Shown here: positions 7,610 to 14,588 of the stretch, piece by piece
How positions within the stretch are numbered: position 1 is the first letter of the stretch
Layout: each line of letters starts with the position of its first letter
From: Comamonadaceae bacterium
Lineage (GTDB): Bacteria; Pseudomonadota; Gammaproteobacteria; Burkholderiales; Burkholderiaceae_C
Reading direction: 5' to 3'
DNA length: 18,522 nt
Assembly: GCA_947374485.1 (NCBI GenBank)
Contig: CANCCF010000069.1
Location: 1-18,522 of the forward strand
Notes under the pieces: generated by a model
Database searches by the model: none
Seen by the model: only the letters and a program-made list of their open reading frames with translations
Told to the model about the DNA's origin: nothing
Position numbers and translations under genes: made by a program

Positions 7610-7621
7610 TGGAGCGCTCCA
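7610..7621. promoter_or_regulatory. Perfect 12-base palindrome, candidate activator site
   Basis: TGGAGCGCTCCA is an uninterrupted 12-base palindrome. It lies about 128 bases upstream of the start expected from the sigma-54-like element at 7717, a usual distance for an enhancer-binding protein such as an AcoR-type activator. The regulator itself is not in the window. Confidence 0.45.
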
Positions 7622-7716
7622 TCGTCTGGTGTCATGGGCCGCGCGTGTCGTGTCACCCGCGGCCGTGGGTGAAAAATCCCAATGGAATCAAGGGCCATCG
7701 CAAGGGGAGGCGCGCT

Positions 7717-7732
7717 TGGCACAGGACTTGAG
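7717..7732 (+). promoter_or_regulatory. Sigma-54 (RpoN) -24/-12 type promoter for the aldehyde dehydrogenase gene
   Basis: The element reads TGGCAC-AGGAC-TTGAG, compared with TGGCAC-N5-TTGCA/T. The -24 half is perfect, and the -12 half has GA in place of the usual GC. It lies 58 bases before the ATG. From memory, the acetaldehyde dehydrogenase gene acoD of Cupriavidus necator is RpoN-dependent and AcoR-activated, which supports the reading. The -12 deviation lowers certainty. Confidence 0.5.
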
Positions 7733-7789
7733 AGATAGCAGGCACCCGCAAGGGAAACAAACCACTATTTCTCATATTCAGGAGTCCCC

Positions 7790-9310
<1,521 letters not shown>

Positions 9311-9350
9311 AAGTAGAAGTAACCAAGAAAAGCAGGGATGGCGCGATGGG

Positions 9351-9371
9351 GCCCAACACGCCCCGTTGGGC
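9351..9371 (+). repeat. Hairpin A between the aldehyde dehydrogenase and DUF779 genes
   Basis: GCCCAAC (9351-9357) pairs with GTTGGGC (9365-9371) around a 7-base loop. No T run follows, so it is not a standard terminator. It adjoins the alternative hairpins built from the next GTTGGG copy at 9378-9383. Confidence 0.5.
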
Positions 9372-9375
9372 TGTC

Positions 9376-9428
9376 GCGTTGGGTGCGCAAAAAGCGCCAG
9401 CAATACCAACGCACAAAGGACCCAACGC
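9376..9428 (+). promoter_or_regulatory. Possible translation-control structure before the DUF779 gene
   Basis: GCGTTGGG (9376-9383) is a perfect complement of CCCAACGC (9421-9428), which lies between the ribosome site AAAGGA (9415-9420) and the ATG at 9430. The first seven bases of the same arm can instead pair with CCAACGC at 9406-9412, which would leave the start region free. Two exclusive folds are therefore possible. This is sequence-based inference; no ligand or regulator is implied. Confidence 0.35.
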
Positions 9429-9429
9429 C

Positions 9430-9837
9430 ATGGTTGAAAAAGTCATCGCCACCCCAGCCGCCCTGGAACTCGTGGCCTTCCTCAAGACCAAACACGGCCC
9501 CGATCTGATGTTCCACCAATCGGGGGGCTGCTGCGACAACAGCGCGGCCAATTGCTATTTGCCCGGCGAAATCACCATGGGTGCGGGCGACGTGTATCTG
9601 GGCGAGGTAGGCGGCAGCCCGTTCTACATCGGGCGCGCGCAGTACACCTACTGGCGCCACACCCAACTCATCATCGACGTCATCGAAGGCCACGGCGGCA
9701 CCTTCTCACTCGAGGGCCCGGAGGGCAAAGCCTTTCACACCCGTTCGCGCGTGTTCACCGAAGCCGAGATGGCGGAACTGGAAGCAGAAGAACGGGCAGC
9801 AGAACAAGCCGCCATGCAAGCCCGCAACCCCGGCTAA
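9430..9837 (+). CDS. DUF779 family protein, aldehyde dehydrogenase partner gene
   Basis: A 135-residue cytoplasmic protein of the DUF779 family. Characteristic features are 'HGPDLMFHQSGGCCDNSAANCY' (22-43) with a Cys-Cys pair at 34-35 and a third Cys at 42, then 'GAGDVYLGEVGGSPFYIGRAQY' and 'WRHTQLIIDVIEGHGGTFSLEGPEGKAFHTRSRVF'. The cysteines and several His residues suggest metal or redox chemistry, but the function is unknown. The gene sits directly downstream of an AcoD/ExaC-type dehydrogenase, its usual neighbour. The ATG at 9430 has AAAGGA about 9 bases upstream. The open frame extends far upstream within the dehydrogenase gene, and that part is a shadow. The C-terminus is Glu/Ala-rich and helical. 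It ends 12 bases from the stop of the convergent EamA gene. Confidence 0.88.
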   Translation: MVEKVIATPAALELVAFLKTKHGPDLMFHQSGGCCDNSAANCYLPGEITMGAGDVYLGEVGGSPFYIGRAQYTYWRHTQLIIDVIEGHGGTFSLEGPEGKAFHTRSRVFTEAEMAELEAEERAAEQAAMQARNPG

Positions 9838-9849
9838 GAGAAACCCGGC

Positions 9850-10692
9850 TTAGCGCGCCCGGCTGCCCCAAAACGCCGCGCCCACCACCAGCGTGGCGGC
9901 CACCGCAATGCTCCACTGCAAGGCCTGCCCGGTTGTCAGCAGCAAGAGCGCGGTCGACAAAATCGGCGTGGCAAAGGCCAGCAAACCAATGCGCCGCGTG
10001 TCGCCCTGCTTGATGGCCGCATCCCACAAAAAGAAGGCGCCACCCAGCGGCCCCAGGCCCAGCACGGCCACCAGCACCCCATCCTCCAGGCTCAGCGCCG
10101 TGGCGGGCTCCAGCAGCGCATGGCACAGCAGCGCCAGCAAGCCCGACGCCGCGGCAAAGCCCCCCACCGCTGTGGTCGGAAAGGGCGGCAGGCGGCGCGT
10201 CTGCAGCGAGTAGCTGGCCCACACAAAGGCCGAGGCCAGCGCGATCACATAGCCCGGGTAAAAGCCGCCCTGCAAAGACAGTGTGCCGCTGCGCCCGAGG
10301 ATGGCAATGGCCGCACCGCAAAAGCCCACCAGCGCGGCCACCACGTGGCGGGTGTGCAGGGCCGTGCCCTTCAAAAACAAGGGCGCCATCACCACCATGC
10401 CCAGCGGCCACAGGTAGTTGATGAGGTTGGCCTCCACGGCCGGGGCATGGCGCAAGGCCATGAAGAGCAGGAAGTGGAAACCAAACAGGCCGTAAATGCC
10501 CACCGCCAGGGTGGGCAGCGGCACCTTCCAGCGCTTCAGATTGAAACCTGCCAACGGCAAGGCAATCAGGCTGCCCACCAGCAGGCCCAGGCCGGTCAAC
10601 AAGAACGGGGGAATGTGGGCGAGGCGCACGCCCAGGGGCGCCAGCGTGCCCCACAGGGCAATGGCCGCGAGGGCCAACAGGTCTGCTTTCAT
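9850..10692 (-). CDS. DMT superfamily (EamA) transporter
   Basis: A 280-residue permease with ten hydrophobic helices and two EamA repeats: 'LALAAIALWGTLAPLGVRLAHIPPF', 'FGFHFLLFMALRHAPAVEANLINYLWPLGMVVMAPLFL' and 'VLGLGPLGGAFFLWDAAIKQGDTRRIGLLAFATPILSTALL'. The start is taken as the ATG at 10692 because helix 1 follows at once (MKADLLALAA). A longer frame begins at 10758, but the added 22 residues have no family character. The ribosome site is weak (CAGG). The substrate is unknown. The gene converges on the DUF779 gene with 12 bases between stops and is divergent from the HEILE-motif gene. It resembles aromatic-amino-acid-exporter-like EamA proteins in general layout only. Confidence 0.9.
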   Translation of the reverse strand: MKADLLALAAIALWGTLAPLGVRLAHIPPFLLTGLGLLVGSLIALPLAGFNLKRWKVPLPTLAVGIYGLFGFHFLLFMALRHAPAVEANLINYLWPLGMVVMAPLFLKGTALHTRHVVAALVGFCGAAIAILGRSGTLSLQGGFYPGYVIALASAFVWASYSLQTRRLPPFPTTAVGGFAAASGLLALLCHALLEPATALSLEDGVLVAVLGLGPLGGAFFLWDAAIKQGDTRRIGLLAFATPILSTALLLLTTGQALQWSIAVAATLVVGAAFWGSRAR

Positions 10693-10816
10693 AGGGGCCT
10701 GAGCATACAGGGGCTGCAGTTGCCAGACCGCGCTGGCAGGCCTTGCGTTTTCGCACACGCACAGGGCCCTTGCGGGCGGCTAATCAGCAGCCTCTGCTTT
10801 TGGAATGGGAGCCACC

Positions 10817-11593
10817 ATGAACGCTGCCCGATGGGTGCTGATCGACAACAGCCAGGGGGCCACCACGGCCGATGGTGCGCAACTGTCCACGCCTGTGCTG
10901 GCGCATATCTGCGAGGTGGTCAGCAACCAGCTCAACCAGGAATTTGCCGCCGAGTGGGGCGCGCAGGTGCGCCTGCGCGTGGGGGCCAACACCAAGGACA
11001 TATTGCCCGGTGAATGGGCCTACATCTTTTTGCCCACCCTGCCCGAGGCACCGGGGGCCAGCGCCTACCACGACATCAACGGCAAGGGCGTGCCGTTTTC
11101 GCTGTGCGCGGTCACCACCTGCGGCAGCTTGTACGGCTCCAACGGTGTCAGTGTGGATGCCTCGCACGAGATACTGGAAACCGCGGGCGACGTGGGCGCC
11201 AACCTGTTTGCCAATGACAACCACGGCCTGCTGCACGCCTTCGAGATGTGTGACGCGGTGGAGGTGCAGACCTATGGCCGGGTCTGCATGGACGGCACCG
11301 TGGTCCACGTCTCGAACTGGCTGCTGCGCGCCTGGTTCATCCCGGGTGCGGCGGGCCCGTATGACTACATGTCCATGGCCCACATACCCGGTGCGGTGGC
11401 ACCCGGCGGCCCGCTGATGACCGCGGTGGGGCACGGCGGCAACTACCAGATCGTGAGCAAAGCCGGGCCCACGCGGCAGGTGTTTGCGGCGGGCCTGCAA
11501 ACCCACATCGAAGGCACGCGCCGCAAGGGGCCCCTTCCGAACTGGAGCTCACGCGCCGGGCGCCGCATTGCCAATCTGGCGAACCGGGACTGA
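10817..11593 (+). CDS. Uncharacterised protein with HEILE motif, possible metal-dependent hydrolase
   Basis: A 258-residue protein I cannot assign to a named family. It has no signal peptide or membrane helix. The centre holds SHEILETAGD (116-125: H117, E118, E121, D125), which resembles a zinc-peptidase HExxH helix with the second His replaced by Glu. EMCDAVE (143-149) and 'AWFIP' (172-176) follow. I have an impression of similar HE-x2-E ... E-x-CD-x-VE patterns in unnamed bacterial proteins, without a function. The C-terminal 35 residues are basic (GTRRKGP, RAGRRIANL). The start is the ATG at 10817 because GGGAG lies about 5 bases before it; an in-frame ATG at 10805 lacks a ribosome site. 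The gene ends 4 bases from the stop of the convergent LysE gene. The coding call is strong, and catalysis is speculative. Confidence 0.8.
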   Translation: MNAARWVLIDNSQGATTADGAQLSTPVLAHICEVVSNQLNQEFAAEWGAQVRLRVGANTKDILPGEWAYIFLPTLPEAPGASAYHDINGKGVPFSLCAVTTCGSLYGSNGVSVDASHEILETAGDVGANLFANDNHGLLHAFEMCDAVEVQTYGRVCMDGTVVHVSNWLLRAWFIPGAAGPYDYMSMAHIPGAVAPGGPLMTAVGHGGNYQIVSKAGPTRQVFAAGLQTHIEGTRRKGPLPNWSSRAGRRIANLANRD

Positions 11594-11597
11594 TGCC

Positions 11598-12224
11598 TCA
11601 GCGCTGTGCCAATGCCAGGCGCAGGGCCAGCGCGGTGAACACCGTGCCTGCGGTGCGGTTCATCCAGGTTTGCGCGCGTACCGAGCCGCGCAGGCGTGCG
11701 CCCACGCTTGCCGCAAAGTAGCTGATGGTGCCAAAGGCCAGCAGCGTGGCAACAATGAACAGGCCACCTAGCTGCGCCAGCTGCCAGGCCACGGAGCCGC
11801 GCGTGGCGTCCACAAACTGCGGCAAGAAGGCGAGGAAGAAAAACACCACCTTGGGGTTGCTCAGGTTCATCACCATGCCGCGCAAAAACAGCTGCATGGG
11901 TCTGAGCGTGGGGGGCGGTGCGTCATGTGTGCTGGCTGCGGTTGCGCGAAAGGCCTGCCAGGCCAGGTACGCCAGATAGGCGGCGCCGGCAAATTTGAGC
12001 ACCACAAAGGCCGTCTGGGAGGCCGCGAACACCGCCGCCAGCCCCAGCGCAATGGCGGTGGTGTGCACCACCAGACCGGCGCACAGCCCCAGCACCACCA
12101 ATAGCCCAGCGCGCCTGCCGTGGCTGGCCGATTGCAGCAGCACAAAAATATTGTCGGGGCCGGGCGTGATGCCCAGCAGCAGGGATACGCCCAGAAAGGC
12201 GAGGGATGTTTGCAGGCTCAGCAT
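11598..12224 (-). CDS. LysE/RhtB family amino-acid exporter
   Basis: A 208-residue inner-membrane protein with about six helices, the usual size for LysE/RhtB exporters. The N-terminal signature GITPGPDN (18-25) is intact. 'LKFAGAAYLAYLAWQAFR' and 'LRGMVMNLSNPKVVFFFLAFLPQFVD' are strongly typical. It is expected to export an amino acid or derivative such as a homoserine-type compound; the exact substrate cannot be told. The ATG lies 9 bases after the stop of the upstream 3-hydroxyacyl-CoA dehydrogenase gene, and that stop (TGAGG) doubles as part of the ribosome site. The two are therefore very likely cotranscribed and perhaps translationally coupled. Confidence 0.93.
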   Translation of the reverse strand: MLSLQTSLAFLGVSLLLGITPGPDNIFVLLQSASHGRRAGLLVVLGLCAGLVVHTTAIALGLAAVFAASQTAFVVLKFAGAAYLAYLAWQAFRATAASTHDAPPPTLRPMQLFLRGMVMNLSNPKVVFFFLAFLPQFVDATRGSVAWQLAQLGGLFIVATLLAFGTISYFAASVGARLRGSVRAQTWMNRTAGTVFTALALRLALAQR

Positions 12225-12233
12225 GGCAGTGCC

Positions 12234-13082
12234 TCAGTAGCTGTAGACGCCCTGGCCTGTCTTGCGGCCCAGGCGCCCGGCGGCCACCATTTCCCTGAGC
12301 AAGGGGCAGGCGCGGTATTTGCTGTCGCCAAACTCGTTCAGATAAACGTCCATCACCGCCAGGCACACGTCCAGGCCCACCATGTCGGCCAGGGCCAACG
12401 GGCCTATGGGCTGGTTGCAGCCCAGCTTCATGCCCGCATCAATGTCTTCGGCCGTGGCCAGGCCTTCGGAGAGCACAAAGAAGGCCTCGTTGATCATGGG
12501 CACCAGGATGCGGTTGACCACAAAGCCGGGTGCGTTCTTCACGGTAATGGGTGTCTTGCCCAGGGCCTGCGCCATGGCGTGCACGGCGGCGTGGGTGGCG
12601 TCGCTGGTCTGCAGGCCACGGATGATTTCCACCAGCGCCATCAGCGGCACCGGGTTGAAGAAGTGCATGCCGATAAACCGGTCGGCGCGGCCCGTGACGG
12701 CGGCCAGCTTGGTGATGGAAATGGACGAGGTGTTGGAGGCGATGATGACTTCGGGGTCGACGATGGCGTCGATCTGTTGGACGATCTTCACCTTCAGCTC
12801 GTAGTTTTCTGTCGCGGCCTCGATCACCAGCTGGGCCGCCTGCAGGTCTTCGTAGCGTGTGCTGCCCTGGATGCGGGCCAGCGCCGCCTCGCGCTCGGCG
12901 GCGCTGAGTTTTTCCTTCTTTACCAGCCGCTCCAGGCTGGTGGCAATAGCGGCCATGCCTTTGGCCACGGCGGCGTCCGAAATGTCCACCATCACCACCC
13001 GCAGGTTTGAGGTGGCACAGGCCTGCGCGATGCCGTTGCCCATGGTGCCCGCGCCAATGATGCCGACCGTGGTGATGTGCAT
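12234..13082 (-). CDS. 3-hydroxybutyryl-CoA dehydrogenase (3-hydroxyacyl-CoA dehydrogenase family)
   Basis: A 282-residue cytoplasmic enzyme that interconverts 3-hydroxybutyryl-CoA and acetoacetyl-CoA with NAD(P), in butyrate/fatty-acid or polyhydroxybutyrate-linked metabolism. The length is standard for the short single-function form. The N-terminal Rossmann motif is VGIIGAGTMGNGIAQ (6-20). The catalytic region has ASNTSS (115-120) and GMHFFNPVPLM (138-148), with H140 and N143, and E152. The C-terminal domain has NAPGFVVNRILVPMINEA and ends LGRKTGQGVYSY. AGGGAG precedes the ATG by 6 bases. It is the first gene of an operon with the LysE exporter and is divergent from gmhA across 125 bases. 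hbdA/paaH-type names are used for relatives; I do not choose one. Confidence 0.95.
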   Translation of the reverse strand: MHITTVGIIGAGTMGNGIAQACATSNLRVVMVDISDAAVAKGMAAIATSLERLVKKEKLSAAEREAALARIQGSTRYEDLQAAQLVIEAATENYELKVKIVQQIDAIVDPEVIIASNTSSISITKLAAVTGRADRFIGMHFFNPVPLMALVEIIRGLQTSDATHAAVHAMAQALGKTPITVKNAPGFVVNRILVPMINEAFFVLSEGLATAEDIDAGMKLGCNQPIGPLALADMVGLDVCLAVMDVYLNEFGDSKYRACPLLREMVAAGRLGRKTGQGVYSY

Positions 13083-13207
13083 GAAAACTCCCTGGAGTGA
13101 ATGGAAAGAATGCGTCAAGTGTAGGGGAGTCTGCCCTGCGGTCCGGGCGGCCGGAGCCCTTGCCCTGTGCTATGGTGGCGCCCTGTTTTAGTCCCGAGCC
13201 CCACAGC

Positions 13208-13828
13208 ATGATCACCCACATCGAAGCCAGCCTGCAAGAAGCCCACAGCGCACTCACCCGCCTGCTGGAAAACCGCCAGACCCTGCAGGATGTGGCGCGC
13301 GCGGCCGAGCTGCTGATTGCCTGTTTTGAAGCCAAAGGCAGGGTCTATTCCTGCGGCAATGGCGGCTCCATGTGCGACGCCATGCACTTTGCCGAAGAGC
13401 TGACCGGCCGCTACCGGTTGGACCGGCCCGCGCTGGCGGCCAGCGCCATCAGCGACGCCAGCCACATGAGCTGCGTGGGCAACGACCTGGGCTATGAGCA
13501 GGTGTTTTCACGGTATGTGGAGGCCCATGGCCGCGCGGGTGACTGCCTGCTGGCCATCAGCACCAGCGGCACCAGCAAAAACGTGCTGCGCGCCGCCCGC
13601 ACGGCCAAAACGCAGGGCCTGAAAGTGATTGCGCTCACGGGCCGGGCCAGCCCGGAGCTGGAGGCCTTGAGCGATGTGTATGTGTGCACGCCGGGTGGCC
13701 ACTATGCCGACCGCGTGCAGGAGCTGCATATCAAGGTCTTGCACATCCTGATCGAGCTGGTGGAGCGGCACTTCTTTGCCGCCAATTACGCACCCGAGTC
13801 CACCGCACCCGGGTCGACCAGCCCTTAG
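13208..13828 (+). CDS. gmhA: Sedoheptulose-7-phosphate isomerase GmhA
   Basis: A 206-residue SIS-fold enzyme converting sedoheptulose 7-phosphate to D-glycero-D-manno-heptose 7-phosphate, the first step of LPS inner-core heptose synthesis. CGNGGSMCDAMHFAEELTGRY carries H60 and E64. STSGTS (119-123) binds phosphate. QELHIKVLH (171-179) supplies Q171 and H179. These match the E. coli GmhA zinc and catalytic residues H61, E65, Q172 and H180 almost position for position, favouring GmhA over the DiaA paralogue. The start is the ATG at 13208; an upstream in-frame ATG at 13097 lies inside the promoter region. No other heptose gene is nearby. The last codon overlaps the stop of the convergent histone-like gene by 4 bases. 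Confidence 0.88.
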   Translation: MITHIEASLQEAHSALTRLLENRQTLQDVARAAELLIACFEAKGRVYSCGNGGSMCDAMHFAEELTGRYRLDRPALAASAISDASHMSCVGNDLGYEQVFSRYVEAHGRAGDCLLAISTSGTSKNVLRAARTAKTQGLKVIALTGRASPELEALSDVYVCTPGGHYADRVQELHIKVLHILIELVERHFFAANYAPESTAPGSTSP

Positions 13829-14493
13829 CTGGCGAGCTGGTAGCTGCCGCGGCCGCTTTTTCTGACGGCGCCTGCGGCCACCACTTTTTTCAGTGACACG
13901 CCCACCGAGCCCAGCGGCATGGCCGCGCCCTGGGCGACCGTGGCGCCGGTCAAGGCGGTCCAGGTATCGGTGGTGAGCACGGTCTTGAGGTAGTCGAGCA
14001 CCTTGTTGTCGTTGCTGGTGAGCGTTACCGGCCCGGCGGCTTTTTTGTCTTTGGCTTTTGCGGTGGCCTTGGCGGCGGCCTTTGCGCCGGCCTTTGCGCC
14101 GGTTTTGGCACTGCCCTTGGCGCGGCGCCCGCTGGCCGGTTTGATGACAACGTCTTCTGCCGCATCGCTGGCGGGTACCGCCGTGCCGCGGGCACGACTG
14201 GCCGCGCGCGGCAGGGCCGCGACCACATCCATCTCGGGGCTGGCCAGCTCGCTGGCGGTGGCGTAGAGGGCGCGCAACTGCGCTTCGAGGGACTGCAGAT
14301 CGTGGGACAGGCGCGCCAGCAATTTGAAATTGGCAAAGGCCTGTTCGCCTTCGGCCTGGAAGGGCTGGCTGGCGACCGTGGAGACCATGTGCTCGGCTTG
14401 CTCGCGCACGGCAGCCGCTACGACGACCGTTGCCTTGTGCAGACCATGGCCCGCTTGTTGAATGGCCGAAAGGGTGGACTTGGACAACGACAT
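13825..14493 (-). CDS. Histone-H1-like, three-part nucleoid-associated or phasin-like protein
   Basis: A 222-residue protein without a named family. Residues 1-85 are helical and lack Pro apart from one turn (SLSKSTLSAIQQAGHGLHKATVVVAAAVREQAE...), resembling phasin-type helical bundles. Residues about 120-155 are an Ala/Lys/Gly-rich tail like histone H1 or PhaF/AlgP (AKTGAKAGAKAAAKATAKAK). Residues 160-222 look like a winged helix: 'NDNKVLDYLKTVLTTDTWTALTGATVAQGAAMPLGSVGVSLKKVVAAGAVRKSGRGSYQL'-type order of helix, helix, wing. The start is taken as ATG 14493 because AAGGA lies 5-6 bases before it. The ATG at 14499 abuts that site and would add only MF. A DNA-binding structural role is likely. 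The 5' leader contains a long inverted repeat. It lies downstream of the OYE reductase gene on the same strand. Confidence 0.82.
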   Translation of the reverse strand: MSLSKSTLSAIQQAGHGLHKATVVVAAAVREQAEHMVSTVASQPFQAEGEQAFANFKLLARLSHDLQSLEAQLRALYATASELASPEMDVVAALPRAASRARGTAVPASDAAEDVVIKPASGRRAKGSAKTGAKAGAKAAAKATAKAKDKKAAGPVTLTSNDNKVLDYLKTVLTTDTWTALTGATVAQGAAMPLGSVGVSLKKVVAAGAVRKSGRGSYQLAS

Positions 14494-14509
14494 AAACATC
14501 CTTTTTAGT

Positions 14510-14560
14510 TAACTATATTTTCCGCCATGCCCGATAGGTGCATGGCGGAAAGACTAGTTA
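14510..14560 (-). repeat. Extended inverted repeat in the leader of the histone-like gene
   Basis: The inner arms TTTCCGCCATG (14519-14529) and CATGGCGGAAA (14541-14551) are perfect complements of 11 bases around an 11-base loop. The outer arms TAACTA (14510-14515) and TAGTTA (14555-14560) continue the dyad after a 3-by-3 mismatch. Arm centres are 22 bases apart, two helical turns. On the minus strand no T run follows, so it is not a normal terminator for the upstream reductase gene. It could be an operator, or a stem-loop at the mRNA 5' end if the TAAAAT at 14560-14565 is the -10. Confidence 0.65.
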
Positions 14561-14565
14561 TTTTA
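14560..14565 (-). promoter_or_regulatory. Possible -10 hexamer for the histone-like gene
   Basis: Read on the minus strand this is TAAAAT, five of six matches to TATAAT, in an AT-rich patch that stands out from the GC-rich surroundings. No good -35 is visible at 16-18 bases. The start would fall near the first base of the inverted repeat. Confidence 0.3.
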
Positions 14566-14588
14566 TTGTGCCGGATGAATTGGTTTGA

